DNA from: Akanthomyces muscarius
Taxonomy: Eukaryota; Ascomycota; Sordariomycetes; Hypocreales; Cordycipitaceae
NCBI RefSeq assembly: GCF_028009165.1
Contig: NW_026611614.1
Span: forward strand, 310,001 to 374,000
Reading direction: 5' to 3'
Length of the DNA stretch: 64,000 nucleotides
This document shows, one piece after another, positions 1 to 10,312 of the stretch (its first letter is position 1; each line of letters starts with the position of its first letter). The notes under the pieces were generated by a model that saw nothing but the letters and a program-made list of their open reading frames with translations, was not told the DNA's origin and did no database searches. The position numbers and the translations under genes were made by a program.

Positions 1-207
1 TATTAATAGTACTATATACTAAGTCTAGTTTGACACACATTAGTCGCGCTCTAGGCTAAGATCATAGAAAAGAGAGACACAGCGCGTCCTAATACACTGA
101 GCCTCACATATAGACAGCTTATTAGTCGTTGATTAACAAGGATTACAAGTATAGCTAAGGAGGAAACGGTATCAATACCCTAATTGCAAGCGGCATAGTT
201 ATGAGTG

Positions 208-699
208 TTAAGCATCAAGTCGAAGCTGGAGATGTGTTTGTGGCGTGAACTTCTTCGCTTGGAGAACCGCACCGTTCAGCGTCAGTTGCAGAACAGCGAT
301 ACCAGACATGTCATGACACACGTCAAACATCATTACGCGACCTGTTTTGGTGACTTTAGAGCTTTGCACTTTCGCCCCCCGAGCAATGCCGTAGATAAAG
401 AAGACGGGCTTTTCTGGAGAGTTTTCGATCATCTCCTTGATTTGTTGCTCCTCCCCAAGCATGTCAATGAGTTTCTCATCCAGACAACACCCAGGGTTGG
501 AAAGCTGCTCAATGACATATGTCGTCTCGGCTTCGCGAGACGAAATCAACACATTAAGTACCTTATTAAAAAGTCCTGTCTTTGAGCAGTCAAGCAGATC
601 GCAGTGGACGTGCGCGCTGCCCGCAAAATTCAGTATCTCAGTTGGGATTAGAGCAAAACACGAGCTCTTGAGAGCATAGTACTTTCCGTTAAGCGCCAT
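208..699 (-). CDS. Fungal-specific VTG-block family protein, short member (hypothetical)
   Basis: Single-exon ORF of 163 residues starting at an ATG (697-699). The N-terminus begins MALNGKYYALKS, and around residues 95-110 there is a block PVFFIYGIARGAKV followed by a beta-rich stretch. From memory of the family, many filamentous fungi carry multicopy proteins that start MALDGRYF-like and have a (Y/F)xxTGxxxAxGA block before a Gly-rich region. This copy is shorter than the usual 250-350 residues, so it may be truncated at the C-terminus. No signal peptide or TM segment is evident. The function of the family is unknown to me. The gene at 28354-29205 has a comparable block. The complementary-strand ORF over the same bases looks like a shadow. 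Confidence 0.5.
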   Translation of the reverse strand: MALNGKYYALKSSCFALIPTEILNFAGSAHVHCDLLDCSKTGLFNKVLNVLISSREAETTYVIEQLSNPGCCLDEKLIDMLGEEQQIKEMIENSPEKPVFFIYGIARGAKVQSSKVTKTGRVMMFDVCHDMSGIAVLQLTLNGAVLQAKKFTPQTHLQLRLDA

Positions 700-1010
700 C
701 TATCTCATTGGTTTAGAATCTCACGGTGGTGTGGGCAATCACATGACGAAGAGACCTACCCAATCAGCCCACGCCACATACGTTGAGGGGTAAATAAGCT
801 TTGGGTAGCACATAAATTCCTTGGGCAGCAATTCAAATTTCTTTCCTGCGCTTTCCTGTCAATGATTAATGACCGAAGCCTTACACAGCTTACCGTCAAG
901 ACCTACACCTTGCCTCAAACCTCTAAAGACTCAAGTATGAAGAATGAAAACAGATTACAACCAAGTTTCTCTTTGCCAGTCTAACCGTTGGCCTGTTCAG
1001 ATATAGCACA

Positions 1011-1454
1011 ATGGTTGGCGTGGTTGGTGCTATTGTCTGTGCACCCGCGGGTGCGGCTCTGCTTCCAACCCTTGGCATCGGCATCGTTGCTGGGGGAACG
1101 CCAGCAATGACGGCGGCAACGGCCGCTACCGTCGCGGCAGCTGAAGCAGCCGCCGCTGCAACGGGCCTTGGTGCCACGAGCGCAACTGCGACCCTCATGG
1201 CGGTAGGACCCGTTGGGTGGGCACTACTAGGTGCTGATGACCTCACTTGGGACTGCTGGAAGCCTGTGGTGATGGACAACTCTCCCGAACCCTCCCGCGG
1301 CATAACCCTCAACGAGCTTTGCAGGCATCCAAACCTCCGGAGCATTACTCAAGAGGGAAGCGGGTTTATTGCTGAAAATATCCTTGCCAAGAAGTTTCTT
1401 CTGTCACCAGTTGACGTCGGTGGTGTTCTCGCCTTTCATGCTACGCAGATATAG
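1011..1454 (+). CDS. Gly/Ala-rich hydrophobic protein with TWDCWKPV motif
   Basis: ORF of 147 residues. Residues 1-75 are almost entirely Gly, Ala, Val, Thr and Leu and could form membrane-inserting helices. They resemble the glycine/alanine-rich cores of the eukaryotic IFI6/ISG12-type family, though this is a compositional resemblance only. Residues 70-80 read GPVGWALLGADD, followed by TWDCWKPV near residue 80 and a C-terminal polar domain of about 60 residues. The block order (hydrophobic core, GPxGW, WDCWKPV, short beta-rich tail) is one I recognise as recurrent in filamentous ascomycetes, with no function assigned. It starts at the ATG in CACAATGG, and no intron is needed. The antisense ORF at 923-1345 is a composition shadow. 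Confidence 0.6.
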   Translation: MVGVVGAIVCAPAGAALLPTLGIGIVAGGTPAMTAATAATVAAAEAAAAATGLGATSATATLMAVGPVGWALLGADDLTWDCWKPVVMDNSPEPSRGITLNELCRHPNLRSITQEGSGFIAENILAKKFLLSPVDVGGVLAFHATQI

Positions 1455-1835
1455 GATTCGAGAATCAAATCCGCGTCGATATGAGGGAGTTCTCAAATTG
1501 GAGACATTCGTAGGCGTCCTTAGTTTATACCATATCCTCTACATTTGTGGACGTGCAGCAAAATCTAAGCTGGAGTAGAAGCTCTTTAGTCAGCCTTGGT
1601 CATACGCAGATGTTGGAACAGGAGATCTCGCATCGATCTGCGTAAATTTGTCAAGAGGACGCTTTGCTGGCAACTTAAATACTGGAGCAAACTTGGACAG
1701 AGAAAATGGTGGACAGAACTGGTATCTGATTTGAACAGAGAATCTGAAGGCTGCTAAAAACTGAAAAATAGCCTCAGTCAGCGGCAAAGAAAGATGGGGG
1801 TCAAAACAACAAGTATATACGTAGAAGAATAACCT
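1455..1835. other. Spacer without convincing gene
   Basis: Only short ORFs (up to about 70 codons) without recognisable motifs are present. No repeat or RNA gene was seen. Confidence 0.4.
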
Positions 1836-2654
1836 TCAACACTGAAACTTCATGTGGATCTTATGCTCGGTACGACAGCCACCCCAGCTAGGATCTTTAA
1901 CAGTGCAAACTAGTTCGACAGCTGAAGCACCTATATTCTTCCGGATGAGTCCACGGAGTTCTTCTTCAAACGCCTGAATACAAGTTACATGAGGAGCCGG
2001 GCCACTGAGGGAGCACGTGCTTGTTGCAGACTCAGGGTCAGGTCTCCTTTGCTTCTGGGGGTGGTCGTGGTATCTGTCAGGCACCGCCTTGGTGGGAGTA
2101 TCCGTAGGCGCGGAGTCCAAGAGATTCGTCGGCGAAGCTCGATCAGAAATGCTGCTTTGGTGGCTGCTAGAATCAAGAAGCTGCGGTGTCGCTTCAGTGT
2201 CTGTCATGAAACCTGTGTTTGCTAGTGCACCAGACTCAAAAGCAAGTCTCCTTCCCTTCTGGGAGCGGTCGCAATGTTCCTCAGGCGCATGAGGAACCGA
2301 GCCACTGAGGGAGCACGTGTTTGTTGCAGACTCAGGGTCAGGTCTCCTTCGCTTCTGGGGGTGGTCGTGGTACTCGTCAGGCACCGCCTTGGTGGGAGTA
2401 TCCGTAGGCGCGGAGTCCAAGAGATTCGTCGGTGAAGCTCGTTCAAAGCTGTTTTTGTAGCTTCCGGAATTGGGCAGTCGATAATGTAGTCGCCGGAGGT
2501 CTTCTTCAGGGCCTACCGCAGCACAGACGTCGGCCAGAGTGCCACCGTATTCAGTACCGGCCTTGAGATTTCCAACTTCTTGTTGAGTATTTGGGGAGCT
2601 GCCACTATAGTCGAAGCACATATAAGAACCATCATTACCAAGAGGGGCTGGCAT
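1836..2654 (-). CDS. Hypothetical protein with internal duplication
   Basis: ORF of 272 residues from the ATG at 2652-2654. The middle is built from two copies of a roughly 52-residue block containing RASPTNLLDSAPTDTPTKAVP and then a basic HPQKRRRPDPESAT stretch, which could be a nuclear localisation signal. The blocks are separated by a third, shorter EEHCDRSQKGRR-like variant. The C-terminal 45 residues are not repetitive and contain an amphipathic FEEELRGLIRKN segment. No catalytic or membrane signature is visible. The DNA copies (1990-2147 and 2290-2447) are over 90 percent identical, so the duplication is recent. I do not recognise a family. Confidence 0.5.
   Translation of the reverse strand: MPAPLGNDGSYMCFDYSGSSPNTQQEVGNLKAGTEYGGTLADVCAAVGPEEDLRRLHYRLPNSGSYKNSFERASPTNLLDSAPTDTPTKAVPDEYHDHPQKRRRPDPESATNTCSLSGSVPHAPEEHCDRSQKGRRLAFESGALANTGFMTDTEATPQLLDSSSHQSSISDRASPTNLLDSAPTDTPTKAVPDRYHDHPQKQRRPDPESATSTCSLSGPAPHVTCIQAFEEELRGLIRKNIGASAVELVCTVKDPSWGGCRTEHKIHMKFQC
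1990..2447 (-). repeat. 157-bp direct duplication inside the 1836-2654 gene
   Basis: Bases 1990-2147 and 2290-2447 match nearly base for base, with about ten substitutions and no frame disruption. Both start at the GAGGA(A/G)CCG(A/G)GCCACTG stretch and run through the GAAGCTCG stretch. The reading frame is preserved in both copies. Confidence 0.8.
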
Positions 2655-3600
2655 TGTGATGACTTTGAGTGATGAGACGGACTCCTGAGGGGCGCGATTT
2701 TTCCAGTGTCAGGAAGACTTTTTATATAGCTGTTCACTGAGCGGTAGCATCCAGATGCTGAGCTCATATGGACAGAGAATATACGTACGGATAAAAGCTG
2801 TTCATACTCCAGTACGATAAGTTTCGTGGCCCCTGCTTGTACCTAGCAGGGCTCGAAGTCGTCCCTGTCAGCAAAAGCGAGGTGCAAACCACCCTGGCTT
2901 CAACAATGACTAATCTTTGCGCAGCAAGTAGTTGCCTGCTTGCGTGTCATGGATACTCAGTCACAGTATCCGCACGGAATTTCTTTTTGTGTGCCGAGCG
3001 CCTGCAGGGCCACTCGATCCACCATGTTGAAGATACAGTGATCTACCCAGGGTAATCCCTGCCTAGTGCATTGCCAGTATACTTGTGAAGGTCTTGGGCA
3101 CTCCCTACTTTGCCTCGTGTGCCACTTGCTTTAACACTGCCTACGAGTTATTAGGGCGTTTCGGATTTCCACAAGGTCGGGAGAACATGTACTACTGGTA
3201 CCATCTCGTTAGCCAGCGAGCCAAGACTAGCCTACTACGGTAGAAGCCAAGTGGGCGACGGGTACGGGACGGATGGGATAGCGGCCAATCGTTCAATCAA
3301 AGCCTAATCTGCAGTGGTAGTATGATGGGGTTCTCTCTCTCTCTGTTTTTTTTTTTTTTTTTTTTTTTGGTGGCGGACTGGGAGGGGGTGTTGTGTGGGA
3401 GTACTGGTGTCTACGGAGTACAGGTGGTACCTACGCGGGGGGGGTGATTTTTGGACAGGGCACGGCACCCAGTCATATCAGAAATCTTTTTTTTTTCTTT
3501 CTAAAACGTGTTGAGTGTTCTAATACCCTGATAGATTGGGAGGAATACCTAAATATTAATTCCAACACTATCAGTATATTTGACCCCTTCTGAAAAATAA

Positions 3601-3623
3601 CCCCCCCCCCCCCCCCCCCCCCC
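3601..3623. repeat. Poly(C) run of 23
   Basis: Uninterrupted cytosines followed by alternating CG. Its exact length may be unreliable because such tracts are prone to sequencing error. Confidence 0.9.
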
Positions 3624-4207
3624 GCGCGCGCGTAGGTACTGAGTACTGGTAGTTAACTAGTCGTACCAAGGTTATTAGGGATACAAAACTTTCGCCCCGC
3701 GTGGCCCGATGCCCACTGGGGTGTGTAAACGCTGGTGAGTTCCCTGGGGTAACACCAGGTCTCCCTGCTATTAGCTGACGGCCTGCGTCAGCCGCAAGCA
3801 GGGTCAATATTGTCCGACTTGCTCCAGAGACATCTACTGGTAGCAAATTTCGTGCGATGATCCCAGAACAGGAAGCAGTACTCCATCACTGCACGGCTGT
3901 TGTGCGAATTTTGCGCAACACTGCACGGGGCACGGCTATCTAGTCTCAGCCACGCACCACACTCCGGGGCTACTGAGTAACTACCAGTAGGGTCGACAGC
4001 CAGAAATAGCGGAGGTCCATCCCCGCCTTACTACCAAAACTAACCAAATGTCGCGCAGAGCAGTTATTAGTCATCTGAGAGAGTGTTGGTTGAAGAAGAA
4101 AGCTGCGTAGTAGGCAGGGTGACTCGTGGGATGGCAATACTAACCAGCGTCTTTGGTGGGCTGAAACCCGTGTACGTGTCCTGCACTGTCACCCCTGCTT
4201 GACACCA

Positions 4208-4245
4208 AATACACCCGCGACATCCATTTCGGTTTTTGCGGTAAA
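4208..4245 (+). repeat. Dispersed repeat end, copy 1 of 3
   Basis: Carries the core CCCGCGACAYCCRTTTCGG and then TTTTTRCRGTAA, shared with 53338-53370 (+) and 46788-46823 (-). It looks like the terminus of a small mobile element. Confidence 0.6.
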
Positions 4246-4763
4246 CAATCCAATTGTTCGGCGTGCCGAAAATATATGGACTGCATTACGCCTCGTGCTT
4301 CGCCTCAATGGCGGTGGGTGGGCGCCGCGCAACTGCGATTTCGTGAAACACGCACCACGGGTTGAGCATTTCTTTTCGTCTTTTTTGCCACAGAAACACG
4401 CTGAAATGGCACGTCGCCGTGCGTGGTGATTTTGACTAAAGCTTGTCTAATTTGAATGCAGTCATAAATAAGAAAAAAACCGATGAGAACGAATTTGACA
4501 AAAATCTTTGGCAGTATCTGCACCTTGGACTTGGCCTCTTTTTGCTTCAACGAAGCTTCTATTATACTTACGTTAAGCAAAAGCCGATATATGTAATTTA
4601 TGGTGCAAGACGCGTTCAGCATCTCAACTACCTAGTAGCCAGTATAAAACAGAGTTATACCTTCTTCCTGATTGGCAGTCTTTGGGCAGCTGATGCCTCG
4701 TCTTCGTCGCCTTTTTCACTGTCTTCATCACTCCATCCGTGACTATATTCATTACCATATCCA

Positions 4764-6047
4764 TCACCATCCTCCATCATCTCTATCATCGTCGTCGTCG
4801 TCGTCGTCGTCGTCACCTTCATCGCTGGATTCACCAGATCCATTTCTGCTTTCGTCATGCTCGCTAGGGTCGTATTCTTCCTCATCCTCATCGTCGTCAT
4901 CCAGGTCTTCAAGCTTCATCTTGCCGTCGTTGGCGCCTTTCTTGGCCTTTCTCTTGTTCTGTAAACCATTGCGCTTAATATAGTCGTCGATGCCGCTGTA
5001 GTCTTCCCGGTCTATCATACTGAACTCGTACCCATTATTTATGGCCCCCTTCTTAGTGAAAACGGTGATGATAATGCTGAATGTAATCTGAAGCATCTTA
5101 GTGCAGCCAATAGCGGCAATACGCCTAAGCGGGAAAAAGATGAGAGGTTTTTTATAGCCCCACAGGATGCCGTTTTCTAGGAAAAATAGATAGCCATCTT
5201 GTGAACCTCTGAATCCGCGAACGTGTACAAACTTTTCCTTGGACCGATTCGATTGCCTGACTACACTGTGGGATTTATTAGAGGCTGATGAGACAATCTT
5301 GACGCCGCTGCCGGTGGCGCGTAGGCAGTTGTTAAGTGCACTGTGAAATATGCCTTTATATGTGTTCGAGGCGGCGGCAGCCGCGCCAGCTATCGTGCCC
5401 TCTTTGGGCGTCGTGGCAGGGACTGTGAAGACGAGCGGCCCACTCGACGCCGCGCCGGACTCGGACGGTACCGTCGAGCCTCGCGGGAACAGGACGTAGT
5501 TGTGTTGTACTTGTGCCTTTTCAGGGACGGGAAGATAAAAGATAAATTCTGCATATGTTAGTCATAGAGCCATCCAGGGGCAATATAATAAGAGAACTAA
5601 CTAATGTTGGTCCAGGCATAGACTATTCCCTGGATGGGTACTGTTGTGCCTGGCGCGCGCGCGTATAGACAGCTTTGCGTGAAGCATAACTCCAACTTTT
5701 TCCTCTGTGGTCTCAAGACTGAAATTTCCTTTGCGTGCAGTAAAACAGGATCGTTGGCCGGGCTGCCAGCCGTTGCCCTGTTCGTGCCAGGGCCGGCCCG
5801 AACTTTTCGACTCTGAGCCTTGGGTTCTCCCCGTTTTGCTATCGTACGGTGGACGTGCAATGCGATTTCATTGAATAGGGCGATCTTGCCAGGTGTTTCT
5901 GCGAGAAAATTCAGCAAACAAAGCGTAACATCAGCCTAATGCACACTTGTTTGTTCACTTACCAGCGCACCGCTTTATGCCATCGAGAATATCCGAACGG
6001 GGCTCGAATATGGCCTTGAGCCTGACCATATCCAGCTCCAGCGCCAT
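4764..6047 (-). CDS. rtt106: Rtt106-type histone chaperone, three exons
   Basis: Exons on the minus strand are 6047-5963, 5898-5602 and 5548-4764 (85+297+785 bp = 388 codons plus stop). Introns are 5962-5899 (GTAAGT...GCAG) and 5601-5549 (GTTAGT, branch GACTAAC, GCAG). Rtt106 proteins bind H3-H4, notably K56-acetylated H3, and act in replication-coupled nucleosome assembly and silencing through tandem PH-like folds. Visible here are residues 88-96 ISVLRPQRK, then YLPVPEKAQVQHNYVLFP (about 132-149), FRGSQDGYLFFLENGILWG (240-258), EFSMIDREDY (about 302-311) and an acidic tail (341-388) with a poly-Asp run. The length is slightly below the usual 420-480 because the tail is short, and a TGA follows DDGGW. 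A shifted frame beyond the stop (4655-4763) still encodes acidic residues, so the native tail may have been lost by frameshift. Replacements at normally conserved positions suggest a diverged paralog rather than the housekeeping copy (inference). Confidence 0.8.
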
Positions 6048-6970
6048 TGTAATTCCCTTCGCAGAATTACTGCGATGCAGGAGATTGCAGCGCTATTGGG
6101 GAAAAAAATCGAGGATATCGAATACTTAATGTGCAAAGTGTGGCGCTGGGGACGCGACGTCAGTGACGGTACACTTGTGGGGAGGTTCCGCGATTGGCCG
6201 ACGGCGGCCGCCCGGTCGACCCTGTCAGGCGGCCTGGTGGGCAATCAGATTTGTTGCGATGTAATAATTAGTAACTATACATATCCGGAGCTGTTCTGTT
6301 CTAGCAATTGTTGCTCTCACCACAGTGTGTGTTGGGGTGCATAACGAGACACACAGGTGCTCCAGGTAATCCAGCATTCTGCTATGCAGTAGTATCAGTC
6401 AACGCTATAATACATGGAAGATGGCGTCCCTTTTCTCAATACAGTTGTACCGAACAAAGCAAATTCTCCAATGCAACAGTATGTGTGCCACTGTGACAGC
6501 ACATGCGTGGTAAAATTTCATCCTGTTCTGCGAGAGAGCATTGCACGACGATGCCAAGTCTGCCTACTAGCCAGAATTGTGGCACGACCAACCATGGCAC
6601 GTGTACATAGGGCTCATGATGATGGGTCAGTGGGGTGGGCTCATGTTTGTGGCACAGAGCTCCCCTTGGTATCAGTTGCTCGCCGAAATGCCATCATCCA
6701 AATTCCCTTCAACTTACACCGCCCCCTCACTGTGCCAACTGCTCGCATCCGTATCCCTTGACTGGCTGCTTTCCTCTGGCCGTCGACCTGCGTCTGTCTT
6801 CCAGTCGTGATAATGTGGGCCAAATTCACTGAATTCGTCTCTCTGATATACTGTCGAAGATGCAAACAGTATATATGAACGCTCTCGATGGCATGCTTGC
6901 CGGGAACTTCAAATGTGCTTGCTTGTGTGCCAGGCGTTTTCCCTGTGTTTTAACTGATACGAAGACATAT
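6048..6970. other. Spacer without convincing gene
   Basis: It contains several overlapping ORFs of 60-115 codons on both strands without recognisable motifs. The region just upstream of 6047 would hold the promoter of the Rtt106-like gene, but no element is recognised. Confidence 0.35.
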
Positions 6971-7075
6971 TTTTTCGTCATTAGATGAGTGAAAGGAATC
7001 TGAGAGTGCGCAGATTCCTTTCACTCATCTAATGACGCCCTCTCAGATTCCTTTCACTCATCTAATGACGAAAAA
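6971..7075. repeat. Triple 27-36 bp repeat forming a hairpin
   Basis: A 36-base arm at 6971-7006 (starting TTTTTCGTCATTAGATGAGT) is a perfect reverse complement of 7040-7075. Between them, after TGCG, 7011-7037 holds a further copy of the right-arm core. The transcript or single strand could fold in two mutually exclusive hairpins, a tight one (4-base loop) and a long one. Confidence 0.9.
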
Positions 7076-10000
7076 CATGTAGCAAGTCCACACTACACGA
7101 ATGAAGTCCTGGCTCATCTATCCGATGGGCCAGGTCAGGCAGCAATTTGCTTTACTGTTCCAAGATATACAAATGCCTGCATGTCCTTTTCCAATGAAAG
7201 GGGTGAGTGGGTGTGTGCGCGTGAGAGCAGCACAGGGACAAGCGCCAGAATAAAGGCCATCATATTCCATAGAGATTGAATGGTAGAAGTTCATGGCATG
7301 TGCGGATATTTCGAAGGGGTAAAGCAGGGCGACCCAAGCTCATTGGCGAGAGAAAACAAGCCTCAGCTGCTGCTTGGCCGATTTCTAGTCCAAATAGACA
7401 ATCATCTTGGAACTGATGTTGTACCTAAATTCACAATCCAGCGGAGTAAGACGCTAGAGCATGCCTACAAGGCTACAGCACAGAGTAAGTGCCCTGGTCG
7501 AAGTCGTTCATGTCCATACAGTGAAGGGCGTTATTAGTGCCGCCCCCTTGGTACGTTAACTAATTAATTAGCGAGTGTGGTGGGGGTCGGTCGCGCCGCA
7601 CCCAAATTGGATCTTTTCCCTTCGCTTTCATCACGTCCAAAATAGCAATTTCTATTTCAGATCTAGTTATGGCGCCGCCATTTTTTTCAAGCGCGGCATG
7701 TTTTTGCTAGACTTGTAATTCCAAAGATTCCCAACTTCTCAATCGACCAGCAGTAAAGGAGGGTGGGGCAGTGCTGCAAGAAGCGTTGAAAACTGCTGCG
7801 CCTAAAATAAATAACTTAAAAAACTTGGGGCGCTAATTTCGCCTTTCACTGTAATTATTCACCTAATAAAAGAGTGACGATTTATCCCTTTGTTGGTGAG
7901 AATGAGTCCCAGCCAGTTTGCCCGGGACTCCCTCTCCGGGGAGTGACACCTACAGCCCTGTACGGTCGTACCTCATTCTCAGTCCCCGGGACTGATCAGT
8001 GTGTGAAAGCAGACCGCAGAACAAATATTTGAGAAGCAGGGATGCGGGGACGTGACCGGCGTTCGACCAGCGCTGGCACTCTTCGTCAGAAACGAGGCGG
8101 TCTCCTCTATCGGACCATCATTATCTCTTGTAACTGTTCCTTCATTTCCCAAGGCTCTGATCCTTCTGTCACCAAAGCCGGCAATGAAGAAATCCTCAGT
8201 TGGCTTCGTGTTCTGCCTATCTTGGCTGCCCATACAGTAAAGATCATCCTTCGCGTTGCCTTCGTCCCATGACACATGTGACAAAGGAGGGGCAAGGGAG
8301 AGGACACGAGAAGTGCGTATACCAGTAACTCGATCAAAGTAACCAGCCAACGAGAAAAACAGGGGTTATGTTGTAGGCCAACCGCACCGCGCGCAAAGGG
8401 GCCGACGCTGAGGACCTGCCCAGTGGTCCACACACCCCTATGAGGTGTGATCGGCGGCAAGTCGGTTGTGTGGCGTATGCTCACGCCTCCTCCCAATCTG
8501 ATCCCGGTGACTCTACTGGTAAATATGATAGTGCATTGCACTTGTGGAGAATTGAGTACTCTGCCTTAGGCACTAAGCCGGGCGTATTTTAAGTACCTGC
8601 GGCTAGGATATGTTAGCAACCTTGTAAAGTACATGGGTGCGCTCGACACACTACTGAGTACCTACTTACTGAGTATCCCTTTGGCAGTGCCAGGTCATGA
8701 TGGGCACTATGACTTCGCTGTAGATCGCTGTGCACCGGTGGCCTCAGTGCCTAAATTTACTCAGTTGGATATTCTAGCCGTTGACACACACTCCAAAAGA
8801 GGGTGCTTATCACCAAGACCGGCGCTGCTATCGCTTTGACAGAGCGGGAGGAGGTTTGGAGTCACTCACAGAGTCCTAGACCAATCAGAGCAGTGCGAAA
8901 TTGCAGGGTACTAGTATTAGGAAAATCTCCTGCAAAGCTGGTACTTTTAGGCAGAAAAATGCAGGGAAGCGCACGACTTCAAACCTCCTCCCGGCCTGTC
9001 AAAGGGATACCAAATGGTCTGATTATTGGAACCGAAAGCACCTCCTACAGACACCTGCAGACACCAAGACGAATCCCTGTACTATTTCGTGGCGTTGAGG
9101 AAACCGTTGTGCTGGCCGCCACAATAAACAGGCAACGAGCCGACAAAGTACCGGGTGCAACACGAGCGGAAGCCTCCGATGCTTTGAACGTCGCTGAAGA
9201 GCGAGAGCTTGGAGCCTCAAGTCGCGCCAATTCCCTTGTCTGAGCCTTCGTGCGACGAATAAATGAACACATGCAGTACTTTAGTCGTGCGCGCCCTGGT
9301 AATCAGGTGACTGGCTCATCGAAGCTTTACCGGGTAAGTTTCGTGGACCTGGCTACCTACCAGGACTGTGTGCGCCCAAGGTTGAGATACAGACCACCAC
9401 GGCTTCAGAAAGGATTAACTTTAGTGGCAAATGGCTACCTGTCAGGGCATGGAAGGCGAGACTACCAGTAGTTAGCGTCTGCAGACCCGAACCAACCCCG
9501 TCCCCTGCTTCATTAGCCTCCCCGGACGCGCCACACTAATTTTATTTATCTATCACAGACTCACTCTACATAGATACACCCCTCTAATAATCTGTAGACA
9601 AGTTAGCAATTTCCTAGCATCACCCCTCCACACCAGACGTATCCACAGTATGCAAACGCTTTTTGCAGCTTTTGCTCATAACACCCCCTCACCCTCCTCC
9701 CCCATCAGTACTCCATTGCCCCATTGCCTCGGCAAGCTCCTAGCACGACGTGTCTAATTAAACACCCTCCTGTGGGCCGTGCAACCTTGCAGAAACGCGG
9801 AGGGTGAGCCGCGCTACACAAGGTCTTGGTACTTGCCGCTTAGATTGTCCGCGCCTCTCTGGTACTAATCGCGAGACTAACAAGTATCAATAAATATAGC
9901 CAGACTTCTACCAGCGTCAATCTGCAAAGGACCATCGGGCAGACTAGAGTCTAAACTTTCCACCGACAAAGACGCTATCACATTTAGTGCCGCCTGGTGG

Positions 10001-10137
10001 CCAACGTCAGGCCATATATACCGAGCCAGTAAGTACATCAACATGTCTATTCTTGTCTTTTGTGCGGCATTTTGTGGAGGGTCTTGTTAGCTGGCGAACT
10101 TTCTAAAGTGTGTTCTGACGAGGTCCTATTCTTGCAG
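7076..10137. other. Spacer, no supported gene
   Basis: The longest ORFs (minus 8107-8541 and 7979-8350, plus 8803-9243) lack motifs, and several have no ATG. TACTGGTA-type motifs occur near 8329, 8513 and 9468. Bases 9500-9780 are C- and pyrimidine-rich, as in many fungal promoter regions, and precede the VIB-1-like gene. Confidence 0.35.
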
Positions 10138-10312
10138 GCCAACGGCTTTAGCACCAACCCTACGAAACTTGAGAGGCCGCCCCGGGGCCTACCAAATTCC
10201 ACACAACGTTTCAAGTGCGCAAGAACGGTACAGAGGCAATCCGTCGCTCTTCAGGAGAGAGCACCAGTCTGTTCGAAACAACCAAGCATTGCCCGTCAGC
10301 AGCAGCAACGCA

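Larger units (their letters stand above)
2655..4763. other. Repeat- and homopolymer-rich spacer
   Basis: No convincing gene. It holds a T run at about 3347-3368, a 23-base C run at 3601-3623 followed by (CG)n, several TACTGGTA/TACCAGTA motifs (about 3193, 3643, 3834, 3982) and a repeat end at about 4208-4245 shared with 46.8 and 53.3 kb. ORFs spanning the homopolymer runs are not credible. Confidence 0.5.

Noticed and set aside
4655..4983. Ser-rich plus ORF and Thr/Met-rich minus ORF
   Set aside because: Alternative readings of the poly-Asp codons of the Rtt106-like gene. Only a short acidic stretch beyond its stop is of interest.
8107..8541. 144-codon minus ORF
   Set aside because: No motif, overlapping ORFs in other frames of the same length, and no splice support.
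8803..9243. 146-codon plus ORF
   Set aside because: Unrecognised, with strong ORFs on the opposite strand over the same bases. Coding character is weak.
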